The translations under genes were made by a program, and so were the position numbers. This document shows, one piece after another, positions 31,217 to 37,313 of a stretch of DNA of 43,394 nt. The notes below the pieces were generated by a model. That model saw only the letters and a list, made by a program, of their open reading frames with translations, had not been told where the DNA came from and did no database searches. The stretch covers positions 1 through 43,394 of the IMG/VR virus record IMGVR_UViG_3300045996_001007, one strand, 5' to 3'. Numbering within the stretch: the stretch's first letter is position 1; the number at the start of each line of letters is the position of its first letter. The stretch comes from a virus.

Positions 31217-31446
31217 TAGAAAAGCTCCGGAAATTGAGTCCGCACCCATCCGAGACCAACACTCGGCTTGTTGTCCTGAAGTTCCTGATCCACAACCATC
31301 CAGACGAGAACTCCGTCCGCGGCGTAATCGTCAGGGTCTAGCCCCCGTCGCTTGCATTCCTCGCGCGCTTCCATCTCACGCTCCTGCTCAGGCGTGATCT
31401 CGTAGTAGCCGCTATCGATAAGGTAGTCGCCAAAAGTAATTCCCAT
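31216..31446 (-). CDS. hypothetical protein (76 aa)
   Basis: Start at 31446 follows GGAGG and is preferred to an ATG 12 bases upstream that lies within the site. The product is acidic ('YEITPEQEREMEAREECKRRG', 'DPDDYAADGVLVWMVVDQEL'). It is coupled to the Arc-type gene by TAATG, perhaps as its partner. Unknown family. Confidence 0.6.
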   Translation of the reverse strand: MGITFGDYLIDSGYYEITPEQEREMEAREECKRRGLDPDDYAADGVLVWMVVDQELQDNKPSVGLGWVRTQFPELF

Positions 31447-31467
31447 CTTTGCCTCCATGGTGTTCGG

Positions 31468-31758
31468 TCAGGATGCGGCAGGGCAAACCGGCTCTAGCTG
31501 GCAATGGCTGCACTGCGTCGGGTACGGACACTTCGAGCAACAGGCAATTGTGGTTGAGGCGACCATGTTGTTCACGGCACCCCCCTGAGGGCGGTCCAGC
31601 GCGTCAGCAATGCGCTCCGCGGCCGTCACGAAGCGGTCAAACATGTCCAGCATATCGGCCTCCTCGATCGCCTTGCGAGCCGTGTAGTTGTTGTGCATGT
31701 CTTCGGCGAGCTTCCTGCGCTCCGCCTTGCGGGCTTCGTATCGTTCTTTCGGCGTCAT
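31468..31758 (-). CDS. hypothetical protein with C-terminal cysteine cluster (96 aa)
   Basis: A charged helical N-terminus ('PKERYEARKAERRKLAEDM') is followed by 'DMFDRFVTAAERIADALDRP'. The C-terminus has a dense Cys cluster ('ACCSKCPYPTQCSHCQ', then 'EPVC') that could bind zinc or an iron-sulphur centre. Its start overlaps the stop of the next gene upstream by four bases. Confidence 0.62.
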   Translation of the reverse strand: MTPKERYEARKAERRKLAEDMHNNYTARKAIEEADMLDMFDRFVTAAERIADALDRPQGGAVNNMVASTTIACCSKCPYPTQCSHCQLEPVCPAAS

Positions 31759-31946
31759 TTTATGATGTCCCTCGTTTTGTCAGTTCGAACGATCCCGATA
31801 AACATGCGGGCAAAGCTGATGCCGCACCACCATTTGATGGGATGCTCGAACGCCCATTCCCGTTCTGGCCGGTCCTTGGCCTTGATTGTCCCGACCCTGA
31901 ACCGGAATCCGCCCTCGTAAATCGGCTTGCCGTAGTGGATATTCAT
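31755..31946 (-). CDS. hypothetical protein (63 aa)
   Basis: Coupled on both sides by ATGA overlaps. The product is beta-rich with several Trp and Phe ('YEGGFRFRVGTIKAKDRPERE', split: 'YEGGFRFRVGT', 'AFEHPIKWWCGISFARMF'). No domain recognised. Confidence 0.58.
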   Translation of the reverse strand: MNIHYGKPIYEGGFRFRVGTIKAKDRPEREWAFEHPIKWWCGISFARMFIGIVRTDKTRDIIK

Positions 31947-32317
31947 GCCTCACCTCCTCGGTGACCATTCGAGAGTGGCGATGCGGGTATCGGCATCCAA
32001 TGCGTGACGCCGTTTACAAATCCTTCGCCGTCCGCTCGCCAACAACTTCCCCACTCCTTCCCGAGCCAACTCGCGGTATAGGCGGCCCGATAAGCACTTT
32101 CCTCGTCGAACTCTTGGTTGAGGCTGTGTTCGCCCCAAACGATCGCGCGATCTATGTCATCAGGAAAATCCGCTATCGGCAGCCACTTAGGGGAGAGGCC
32201 ACCGCACGGCCAACCCCCGCAAAGCCAAGTTCCGTCGCCCGCAGCTCGACAGTCTCCGCAGATCGGATCGACCGTTGGCTGTGGTGGCCTCGGGGTGAAC
32301 TGGATTATGTCTGCCAT
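31943..32317 (-). CDS. DUF551-like phage protein (124 aa)
   Basis: The C-terminal third matches the DUF551 pattern: 'WLPIADFPDD', 'AIVWGEH' and the closing 'VTHWMPIPASP'. The N-terminal part adds a Cys-rich segment ('ICGDCRAAGDGTWLCGGWPC') that may bind zinc. DUF551 proteins are common in temperate phage accessory regions; role unknown. Confidence 0.72.
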   Translation of the reverse strand: MADIIQFTPRPPQPTVDPICGDCRAAGDGTWLCGGWPCGGLSPKWLPIADFPDDIDRAIVWGEHSLNQEFDEESAYRAAYTASWLGKEWGSCWRADGEGFVNGVTHWMPIPASPLSNGHRGGEA

Positions 32318-32329
32318 GGTACTCGCTCC

Positions 32330-32551
32330 CTAATGATCGCCAGTCGTCATGTGCTCTTTGCCTATGGCCTGATACAGCCGGTAGAGCCTTTGTTGGGCAT
32401 CGTCGGCTAACTTCGCCCATTTAGGATTGGCCTTGATGGATGGGTGGTCGCAAAGCTCCTCATCGACCGCATTTATTAAAAAGCTCGTCATGTGAAGTGC
32501 TTCATGACAGCCATGCGATCCCGGAGCGAAGTTCTTGTCATTCTTGGCCAT
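32330..32551 (-). CDS. hypothetical protein (73 aa)
   Basis: A soluble helical protein ('CHEALHMTSFLINAVDEEL', 'WAKLADDAQQRLYRLYQAIG'). The 'HEALHMTSFL' start resembles small phage proteins with a conserved His helix. Function not known. It lies between tightly spaced leftward genes. Confidence 0.6.
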   Translation of the reverse strand: MAKNDKNFAPGSHGCHEALHMTSFLINAVDEELCDHPSIKANPKWAKLADDAQQRLYRLYQAIGKEHMTTGDH

Positions 32552-32559
32552 GGTGGTGC

Positions 32560-32802
32560 CTACTGATCACCAAGCCGGAGCTTGGCGAGGTCGTCCCGGC
32601 ACTGTGCCATTGCCTTGACCTGGCGGACGCGGGCGGCCGGATCTGGCTCGCGATCGTGCGCCCGCTTCAGCTCGATCATGGTAGACAGGATGTGGCCGGC
32701 CGGAGTTTCGGCACCCACTCGGTTACGGGCTACCCTGAGCGGGCATGGTAAGCCTACGGTAAGACTACGCCCCGAAGTTCCTTGTGTGTTCACGGTTTCC
32801 AC
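32560..32802 (-). CDS. hypothetical protein (80 aa) carrying SLTV repeat
   Basis: The GTG at 32802 is selected because GGGGAG sits seven bases upstream. The product has 'GRSLTVGLPCPLRVARNR' near the start, then a charged helix ('IELKRAHDREPDPAARVRQV', 'MAQCRDDLAKLRL'). The DNA encoding 'SLTVGLP' is 20/21 identical to a stretch in the gene at 32887-33048. Confidence 0.55.
   Translation of the reverse strand: METVNTQGTSGRSLTVGLPCPLRVARNRVGAETPAGHILSTMIELKRAHDREPDPAARVRQVKAMAQCRDDLAKLRLGDQ
32747..32767. repeat. 21-bp direct repeat near integrase, copy 1
   Basis: Sequence GTAAGCCTACGGTAAGACTA plus a leading G. It contains two GTAAGNCTA half-units in tandem. Copy 2 is 162 bases away with one substitution. 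Candidate integrase arm-type or other protein-binding sites. Confidence 0.5.
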
Positions 32803-32886
32803 TAGATGTCTCCCCAAATAATTCAATGGTTTAGCTTGTGCGGTTAAAATCAGCCATTTAGGACGCTAGCACGAAATCCCGCTGAA

Positions 32887-33048
32887 TTATAGGGGTTTCT
32901 CGTCTTTGGGTAAGTCTACGGTAAGACTATCCACGGGAAGCGGCCTGCTTATAAGCCGCATGAAGTGCTCCCCGAGGAACTGATTAACCTCTGCGGGCGT
33001 CATCGCGTAGAGCTTATCCATGATCTCGCGGGTTCTCTCATCGGACAT
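32887..33048 (-). CDS. small protein downstream of integrase (53 aa)
   Basis: It overlaps the integrase end by 11 bases. The product has a helical first half ('RTREIMDKLYAMTPAEVNQFL') and a tail 'DSLTVDLPKDEKPL' whose DNA contains repeat copy 2. It may be a regulator of the integrase region, but there is no motif beyond the helix pair. Confidence 0.6.
   Translation of the reverse strand: MSDERTREIMDKLYAMTPAEVNQFLGEHFMRLISRPLPVDSLTVDLPKDEKPL
32909..32929. repeat. 21-bp direct repeat near integrase, copy 2
   Basis: Sequence GTAAGTCTACGGTAAGACTA plus a leading G; 20 of 21 bases match copy 1. Lies within the 3' end of the gene at 32887-33048, about 110 bases from the integrase stop. Confidence 0.5.
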
Positions 33049-34036
33049 TCGCTGCATCCTTCTGCCAGTCGGGGGCGTGGTGACCGTAGACCGCCGCGAG
33101 AACGGCCACAGACATGCCCAGAGCGTTTGCCGCTTCCCAGATGGGCACGCCCTGCTTCAGCATGTGGGTTGCTCTAGAGTGTCGCAGGATGTGGGGAGTG
33201 ATGTAATCCGGTAGAGAGGCAGCCGTGCGGATTCGGGTCCACGAACGAGCAGGACGCGAAATTTTCGCACCGCGGAAGTTGATGATGAACTCAACCTTTG
33301 GACCATCCATTCGTTTCCATCGTCGGAGATGAGCCAGGATTCTTCTACCGAGTCGGACGGGCGGGGCTCTTTTTTTGGTTTGGACGGCATTGCGCTCTTT
33401 CCTTTGCAGGACCCCGGTTTCAAGATTCACCATCGACCACATCAGGCCCGTTATCACGCTTCTGCGGCTTCCAGTGTACCAGCCAAGGATGAAAAAGCGG
33501 GCCAGATGAGGTGTGCGCCTTGCCCTCCACAGGAACCTTGCGGCCTCCGATCGAGTCATAAAGTCCTGCCTTGGTGCTGGCTTCGGCGGTAGTTTGATCT
33601 TGGGTGTCGGCATCATGGGGGCGTGGTTCGCCCTCCAGTGGCCGAGGGCTGCGCTCAAGAATGCCAGTTCTCGCCTGGCGCAGGCAGGCGCATTCCTCGT
33701 CGCAATATATGCCCGACTGGTTGAAGCATTGATATCCGTTACCCTCTTCGCGCCCCACCATTTGTTCAGCTTCCTGATGTCGTAGATAATGTGCTTGCCG
33801 GAGACCGTGTGCTTGATGTGCTCCTCGGCGTAGGTTGCGAGGACATCGGCGATGAGCGGCGCTTCAGAGGCGGCCGGCTTGTGCTTGCTTTCGATGTAGT
33901 CCCGAAGTGCTCGCTCAGCCTGTTTAATGTCCGCAGCGCCGAACCCTGTGCGACGGTTGGATCTACCGTCGATGATGGTCCAGGATTCGCGGCGCTTATC
34001 GAACCAGAGTTTCGGGCCTGAGCTTCGACGCGGCAT
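33038..34036 (-). CDS. int: tyrosine recombinase integrase
   Basis: This enzyme integrates and excises the phage chromosome at attP/attB. The 332-residue protein has a SAM-like core-binding domain (about residues 60-140) and a catalytic domain. Visible catalytic residues are Arg-191 in 'YTGSRRSV', the box 'HILRHSRAT' (His-282, Arg-285) and the nucleophile Tyr-317 in 'LGMSVAVLAAVYGHH'. Met-308 stands where many relatives have the second His; rhizobial integrases commonly share this. The first 271 bases overlap the excisionase-like gene in another frame. No attP core can be named from sequence alone. Confidence 0.93.
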   Translation of the reverse strand: MPRRSSGPKLWFDKRRESWTIIDGRSNRRTGFGAADIKQAERALRDYIESKHKPAASEAPLIADVLATYAEEHIKHTVSGKHIIYDIRKLNKWWGAKRVTDINASTSRAYIATRNAPACARRELAFLSAALGHWRANHAPMMPTPKIKLPPKPAPRQDFMTRSEAARFLWRARRTPHLARFFILGWYTGSRRSVITGLMWSMVNLETGVLQRKERNAVQTKKRAPPVRLGRRILAHLRRWKRMDGPKVEFIINFRGAKISRPARSWTRIRTAASLPDYITPHILRHSRATHMLKQGVPIWEAANALGMSVAVLAAVYGHHAPDWQKDAANVR

Positions 34037-34206
34037 TTTGCTTCCATGTCATGCAAAGCGGGTAGGGTAGTCCAATAAGCTCGCCCGATCTTGGACGCTA
34101 CAAGATTTCCCCGGTTGATCTCTACCCGAAGGGTAGCCGCATGGCGGGCGTCGCCAAAGAATACCTCGGCGGCCTGCTTCAAGGTCATGCGGCGCTCGGG
34201 GCTCAT
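33766..34206 (-). CDS. excisionase-like DNA-binding protein overlapping integrase
   Basis: The protein has 146 residues. The N-terminal winged-helix unit 'MTLKQAAEVFFGDARHAATLRVEINRGNLVASKIGRAYW', seen as 'LKQAAEVFFGDARHAATLR' plus 'GNLVASKIGRAYW', is the pattern of excisionase/MerR-like phage regulators. 'HDMEAKCRVEA' follows. The Ser/Pro/Thr-rich tail ('SSTVDPTVAQGSALRTLNRL') resembles tails of family members, so the full frame, including the part inside integrase, is probably used. The start overlaps the stop of the AP2-like gene. Confidence 0.72.
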   Translation of the reverse strand: MSPERRMTLKQAAEVFFGDARHAATLRVEINRGNLVASKIGRAYWTTLPALHDMEAKCRVEAQARNSGSISAANPGPSSTVDPTVAQGSALRTLNRLSEHFGTTSKASTSRPPLKRRSSPMSSQPTPRSTSSTRSPASTLSTTSGS

Positions 34207-34391
34207 TTGCGCTCTCCGGAAGACATCGGGGAGGCGGCCCGCCGGTTGTATTCCGCGGCGGCCTCTGCGGCGGTTTCAAAGTGCCTGCTGACGAATTGTC
34301 GGCAGTCCCTAGTCACGCGCGCATAGAAAGGTTTGCGCGAATGCCGCGGTGACGTGTGCTTAAGAACGCCCTTGAAGCCGTGCTTGTTCAT
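34203..34391 (-). CDS. AP2-like domain small protein (62 aa)
   Basis: The product fits a single AP2/ERF-type DNA-binding unit: 'KHGFKGVLKH', 'PFYARVTRDCRQFVSRHFET' and 'AAEAAAEYNRRA', the three strands and helix of the fold. In phages AP2 domains usually sit at the ends of HNH homing endonucleases; here one stands alone next to excisionase. ATG at 34391 was selected because it overlaps the preceding stop (ATGA). Confidence 0.7.
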   Translation of the reverse strand: MNKHGFKGVLKHTSPRHSRKPFYARVTRDCRQFVSRHFETAAEAAAEYNRRAASPMSSGERK

Positions 34392-34642
34392 GGCGCGTGG
34401 CATGTGACCTTGATCCCCGAATGCCAGCCGACGCTGGTGACCTTGGCGCCGAGCGTCACGGCGCAGTGTTGGGTCAGCGCCTCTTGGAATGTCTCTTTCT
34501 TGCCGGCGTTGGCGGCAAAGAACTCCGTGATCCGCTCGACCTGGATCAGACCCTCTGCCTCGATGGTGAATTGATAGAGGTCCGTGTCGCTCGGGTTGAC
34601 CGGGCACTGAGCGCGGACCTGATATTCGTAAAGGCACTTCAT
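34388..34642 (-). CDS. hypothetical protein (84 aa)
   Basis: Coupled by ATGA on both sides. A soluble protein with beta then alpha parts ('CLYEYQVRAQCPVNPSDTDLY', 'IEAEGLIQVERITEFFAANAG', 'TLGAKVTSVGWHSG'). No family recognised. It follows the DpdA-like gene directly. Confidence 0.6.
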   Translation of the reverse strand: MKCLYEYQVRAQCPVNPSDTDLYQFTIEAEGLIQVERITEFFAANAGKKETFQEALTQHCAVTLGAKVTSVGWHSGIKVTCHAP

Positions 34643-35244
34643 ACGAAATCCATTTTCGGTTGGAGGGTTCGGCTGGCGATCGCCTCGCGCATGTGGGAGT
34701 ATCTGGCTAATCCGGTGCCATCGACCGAATCCACGCCGAGCTTTTCGAAGTGCTCCCAACGCTCCGGGCCGTTAACACGCCCGACGTGGACCCATTTCGA
34801 AAGCGCTTTAGCCGCTTTGATGATGTGGATGGCGTGTTCGCCGCACTTCCAGTTGGTGCTGCCGCCGATGAACACGGCCGAGATGTCGCCCCACGGGATG
34901 GGCAGGTGCTCTTGGCCGTCCTGGCAGACGAGGGCGCGCTTCCAGTTCCGCAATTCCTCACGTCGGCGCCAATGCTCGAACACCTCCAGCGTCCGCCGAG
35001 CCGACCCGACGACATCAGGCAGGGTAACGAACAAGCAGTTCTTCTGGTGGTGCTTTTCGCGCTCCAGCAGGGAAAGGTAGGACTCGATTTCGGTCTGAGC
35101 AAAGAAGCCGTTATCGATCGCCCAAGGCGCGGTAGGGTCGCGCAATTTGTAGCGGGTCAGTGGCGTAAGCAGTTGCCCGACCTCGCCGCCCAGTTCACGG
35201 GCGCACGTCTCCAGATCCTGCCCGTTGTCGAGGAGAGCGATCAC
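34639..35244 (-). CDS. DpdA/TGT-like protein (putative 7-deazaguanine DNA-insertion enzyme)
   Basis: The 201-residue protein resembles the tRNA-guanine-transglycosylase-like DpdA group (DpdA2 type) in motif order: 'WAIDNGFF' (Asp-44), 'CLFVTLPDVVG' (Asp-77), 'ALVCQDGQ' (Asp-109), 'VFIGGSTNWKCG' (126-134), 'WVHVGRVNGPERW' (151-163) and 'LGVDSVDGTGLAR' (Asp-172, Asp-175). DpdA enzymes swap guanine in DNA for preQ0-type bases, hiding phage DNA from host nucleases. No queC, queD, queE or folE gene is visible in the window, so host preQ0 would be needed. It starts at GTG, coupled as GTGA. Confidence 0.68.
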   Translation of the reverse strand: MIALLDNGQDLETCARELGGEVGQLLTPLTRYKLRDPTAPWAIDNGFFAQTEIESYLSLLEREKHHQKNCLFVTLPDVVGSARRTLEVFEHWRRREELRNWKRALVCQDGQEHLPIPWGDISAVFIGGSTNWKCGEHAIHIIKAAKALSKWVHVGRVNGPERWEHFEKLGVDSVDGTGLARYSHMREAIASRTLQPKMDFV

Positions 35245-35681
35245 TTTTGCTCCCCCGGTGTGGGTGAGGCACCAGTGAGGACAGCAGAAGCTCGGTCGAT
35301 CGACGCTTTCGTATCGGTTAACCAGCCCGGCAAGCCGTTGAGATGCGTGTCGAGACTATGATGCAATTCGGCGCAGCCCACGGAGTTTTGCTGTAGCAGG
35401 GTGGCCGTTCTGATAAGGTCGAGCAGGGCGTTCCGCATAGCCAATGTCTGCGGTTCACCAGCGGGTCCGCTTTCCCTGTTGGCGGGAGCGCGCTTCAGCC
35501 ACACGCGGACAATTTCGACTATGTTCTTTGCACTCTTGGTCGAGAGAATGAACTTGCCGTTGTCGTTGGCCGTCAGAAGCAAGCGATCAAGGCGCTCGGC
35601 CAGTCCGACCAGTTTGTCATCCACGGTGACCGCATCGCACTGCGCGGGGCGTTTCTCTTCTCCGAAATCAGGGGCGCTCAT
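35241..35681 (-). CDS. hypothetical protein (146 aa)
   Basis: Start at 35681 ('MSAPDFGEEKRPAQ') has GGAG eight bases upstream and overlaps the stop of the micro-ORF before it. The product is helical ('KLVGLAERLDRLLLTANDNG', 'IVEIVRVWLKRAP', 'MRNALLDLIRTATLLQQNS'). No motif recognised. It is translated just before the DpdA-like gene and could be its partner (inference). Confidence 0.62.
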   Translation of the reverse strand: MSAPDFGEEKRPAQCDAVTVDDKLVGLAERLDRLLLTANDNGKFILSTKSAKNIVEIVRVWLKRAPANRESGPAGEPQTLAMRNALLDLIRTATLLQQNSVGCAELHHSLDTHLNGLPGWLTDTKASIDRASAVLTGASPTPGEQK

Positions 35682-35782
35682 GGCCGCGGCTCCAGGAATC
35701 CAACGAGGTAAAATCTGCAAGACGCAAGCATGGCGACCAAAACCACGACCAGTTGAAGCCATGGCGGGAGGAAATCGATCAT
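35678..35782 (-). CDS. micro membrane protein (34 aa)
   Basis: ATGA overlaps on both sides, fully embedded in the coupled chain. One hydrophobic helix ('WLQLVVVLVAMLASCRFYLV'). Coupling, not similarity, supports it. Confidence 0.55.
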   Translation of the reverse strand: MIDFLPPWLQLVVVLVAMLASCRFYLVGFLEPRP

Positions 35783-36018
35783 AGGCGGGGCTCCGCTGCC
35801 TTGTGCGCCATCTCGATCATCTTGGCGTAGCGTTCGAACAGGGTTTCAGCCGCCTTCTTGATCTGGTCGGGATGCGGCGCCATGCCCATGCCTACCGGGT
35901 AACCCAGGTTGGCGATGGAATCCGAAAGCTGCTGGGACAGCCACGCGACTTCCACTTCGCGCAGGATCGCGAAGTCATTCGCACTTGCGCCTTCAGGCTG
36001 AGAGTGAAAGTCACCCAT
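35779..36018 (-). CDS. hypothetical protein (79 aa)
   Basis: Start at 36018 overlaps the end of the upstream gene by eight bases. The product is helical ('VEVAWLSQQLSDSIANLG', 'DQIKKAAETLFERYAKMIEMAH'). No family recognised; likely a small soluble factor of the leftward operon. Confidence 0.6.
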   Translation of the reverse strand: MGDFHSQPEGASANDFAILREVEVAWLSQQLSDSIANLGYPVGMGMAPHPDQIKKAAETLFERYAKMIEMAHKAAEPRL

Positions 36019-36316
36019 GGAGAGCGGCCCTTGCGCGGGTGAGGGCGGCGCCGAAGGTGTGTGGTCGAATCCCGGCGATACCCGAAAATTCCCTCCTGAA
36101 ATTTCGGAGCCGCCCCAATACTCGATAGGTGTAGCTGTCGCCGGGGATTTTGTGATCGACGTTGGGGTCAATGCTTTTCAGCCATTGGCCCATCAAGCAC
36201 TGGCCCGACAAATAGAAGCAGTATTCGCGATCCGCCGGCATCTTCTCCAGCCACGCGATCAGGCTTTCGAGGGTGAACGGGTCGGCTGTGACTTCCCATT
36301 TCGGATCGTAGAGCAT
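36011..36316 (-). CDS. hypothetical phage protein (101 aa)
   Basis: Start at 36316 follows GAGG at workable distance. The sequence opens 'DPKWEVTADPFTLESLIAWLEKMPADREYCF', shown here as 'TLESLIAWLEKMPADREY' and 'CLMGQWLKS', a pattern found in many rhizobial phage proteins of unknown role. The C-terminal part is basic ('RLRNFRREFSGIAGIRP'). Confidence 0.65.
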   Translation of the reverse strand: MLYDPKWEVTADPFTLESLIAWLEKMPADREYCFYLSGQCLMGQWLKSIDPNVDHKIPGDSYTYRVLGRLRNFRREFSGIAGIRPHTFGAALTRARAALHG

Positions 36317-36351
36317 TTTCAATACCTCGGTGCGTGTGAAAGATCGGTGAG

Positions 36352-36540
36352 CTAAGTCGCATCGCGCCACGTAAAGACGACTCCGGCACCGGCCGCTGCG
36401 GCGAATAGGGTCCCCGAGTAGCTTCGCGTGGCTCCTGGGGGCAGCCCGATCTGGGCGGAAATCGCGTCAAAGGCGGCCCATAAGACCATCACAATGATGC
36501 CGACCAAGAACCCCTTTGCTTGTGCCTTCACAAAATCCAT
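36352..36540 (-). CDS. small two-pass membrane protein (62 aa)
   Basis: ATG at 36540 follows a GGGGGA site. Two hydrophobic segments: 'GFLVGIIVMVLWAAFDAI' and 'GTLFAAAAGAGVVFTW', joined by a Gly/Pro turn. Function unknown. Confidence 0.6.
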   Translation of the reverse strand: MDFVKAQAKGFLVGIIVMVLWAAFDAISAQIGLPPGATRSYSGTLFAAAAGAGVVFTWRDAT

Positions 36541-36562
36541 TGTGTCCCCCGCTATCCCTTCA

Positions 36563-36922
36563 TCACCGCTCACGCGCGGCATGAACGATCTCGCCGTTGA
36601 ATTTCCGCCATGCTCGTATCGTGCGAGGCTTCTTGATGCCCAGGTGACGCTTGCGAATGCGATCGTTCTTGGCCTTCTCGGCTACGTCGCGCGCGGTCTT
36701 TTCCCGGTGCTTCCCTCGTAGGACAGGAACCAGATTAGACTCCCTGTGCTCACCGCCATTTGCGAGAGCCACAACATGGTCAATATCCCAATGGTCCCAG
36801 GCCTGTATTCGTCGGCCCGACAGACGACAAATGCCGTTATGCCGAGCAAAGACCCGCAAACGAACGCGATCAGGTATCGCAGCATCATCGGTTTTGCCTT
36901 TCCATTCCTCTACGCTACGCAT
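36563..36922 (-). CDS. HNH endonuclease
   Basis: The 119-residue protein has an HNH core: 'RLRVFARHNGICRLSGRRI' with the usual Cys position, 'WDIDHVVALANGGEHRESNL' with catalytic His in 'DH' and the Asn, and a basic C-terminal helix ('KHREKTARDVAEKAKNDRI'). Small HNH nucleases in phages act in packaging, recombination or as selfish elements. It sits next to ninB in the recombination cluster. The start at 36922 overlaps the ninB end by eight bases. Confidence 0.85.
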   Translation of the reverse strand: MRSVEEWKGKTDDAAIPDRVRLRVFARHNGICRLSGRRIQAWDHWDIDHVVALANGGEHRESNLVPVLRGKHREKTARDVAEKAKNDRIRKRHLGIKKPRTIRAWRKFNGEIVHAARER

Positions 36923-37313
36923 GGACAGCCTCTTGATCGTGGAAGCGAACGCCATGGTTCGCACCGAACTGGTGGATGAGTTCGATCAGGTCAGAGAACT
37001 CGGACTTGGAAAGGTTCGACGACGACCGCTTCAGATCCACCACGCCGGTCCCGTCGATGTTCGGGACGAGGCGCATCTCGCGAGTGAGCGCGTCGAGGAA
37101 CAATAATTTCCAGTCGTCAGGCGTCAGTTTCTGTCCGTGCCATTCAACCTGCGTCGCAACATCCGTCAGCGCGGCCCACATCTTGTCGTTCTGCGCGACC
37201 GTGCGCTTGGCTTCCTTGAAGATGACGCGCGTACCTGGCTTGGCTTGGCCAACCCAATTGACCGCCCGCTCACGGTCGATCTTGCCGCTGAGGGTGATCT
37301 GGGCTTGGCTCAT
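36915..37313 (-). CDS. ninB: NinB-like recombination protein
   Basis: The protein has 132 residues and belongs to the lambda NinB (Orf) family: 'WVGQAKPGTRVIFKEAKRTVAQNDKMWAALTDVA', seen as 'RVIFKEAKRTVAQNDKMWAAL', with 'WKLLFLDALTREM', 'SSSNLSKSEFSDLIELIHQFG' and the C-terminal 'HGVRFHD'. In lambda this protein binds SSB and ssDNA and can replace RecFOR. It overlaps the exonuclease gene (ATGA). Confidence 0.88.
   Translation of the reverse strand: MSQAQITLSGKIDRERAVNWVGQAKPGTRVIFKEAKRTVAQNDKMWAALTDVATQVEWHGQKLTPDDWKLLFLDALTREMRLVPNIDGTGVVDLKRSSSNLSKSEFSDLIELIHQFGANHGVRFHDQEAVHA

Noticed and set aside
33038-34036. Integrase inactivated by loss of the catalytic Tyr (PDW in place of PDY/PDF near the end)
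   Set aside because: The nucleophile in this family is the Tyr eight residues after the LGM/LGH motif (Tyr-317), which is intact. The later Trp is not catalytic.
36682-36888. 68-aa membrane-like ORF listed as a gene
   Set aside because: Fully inside the HNH endonuclease gene on the same strand, with no independent ribosome site or coupling. Kept only as a finding.
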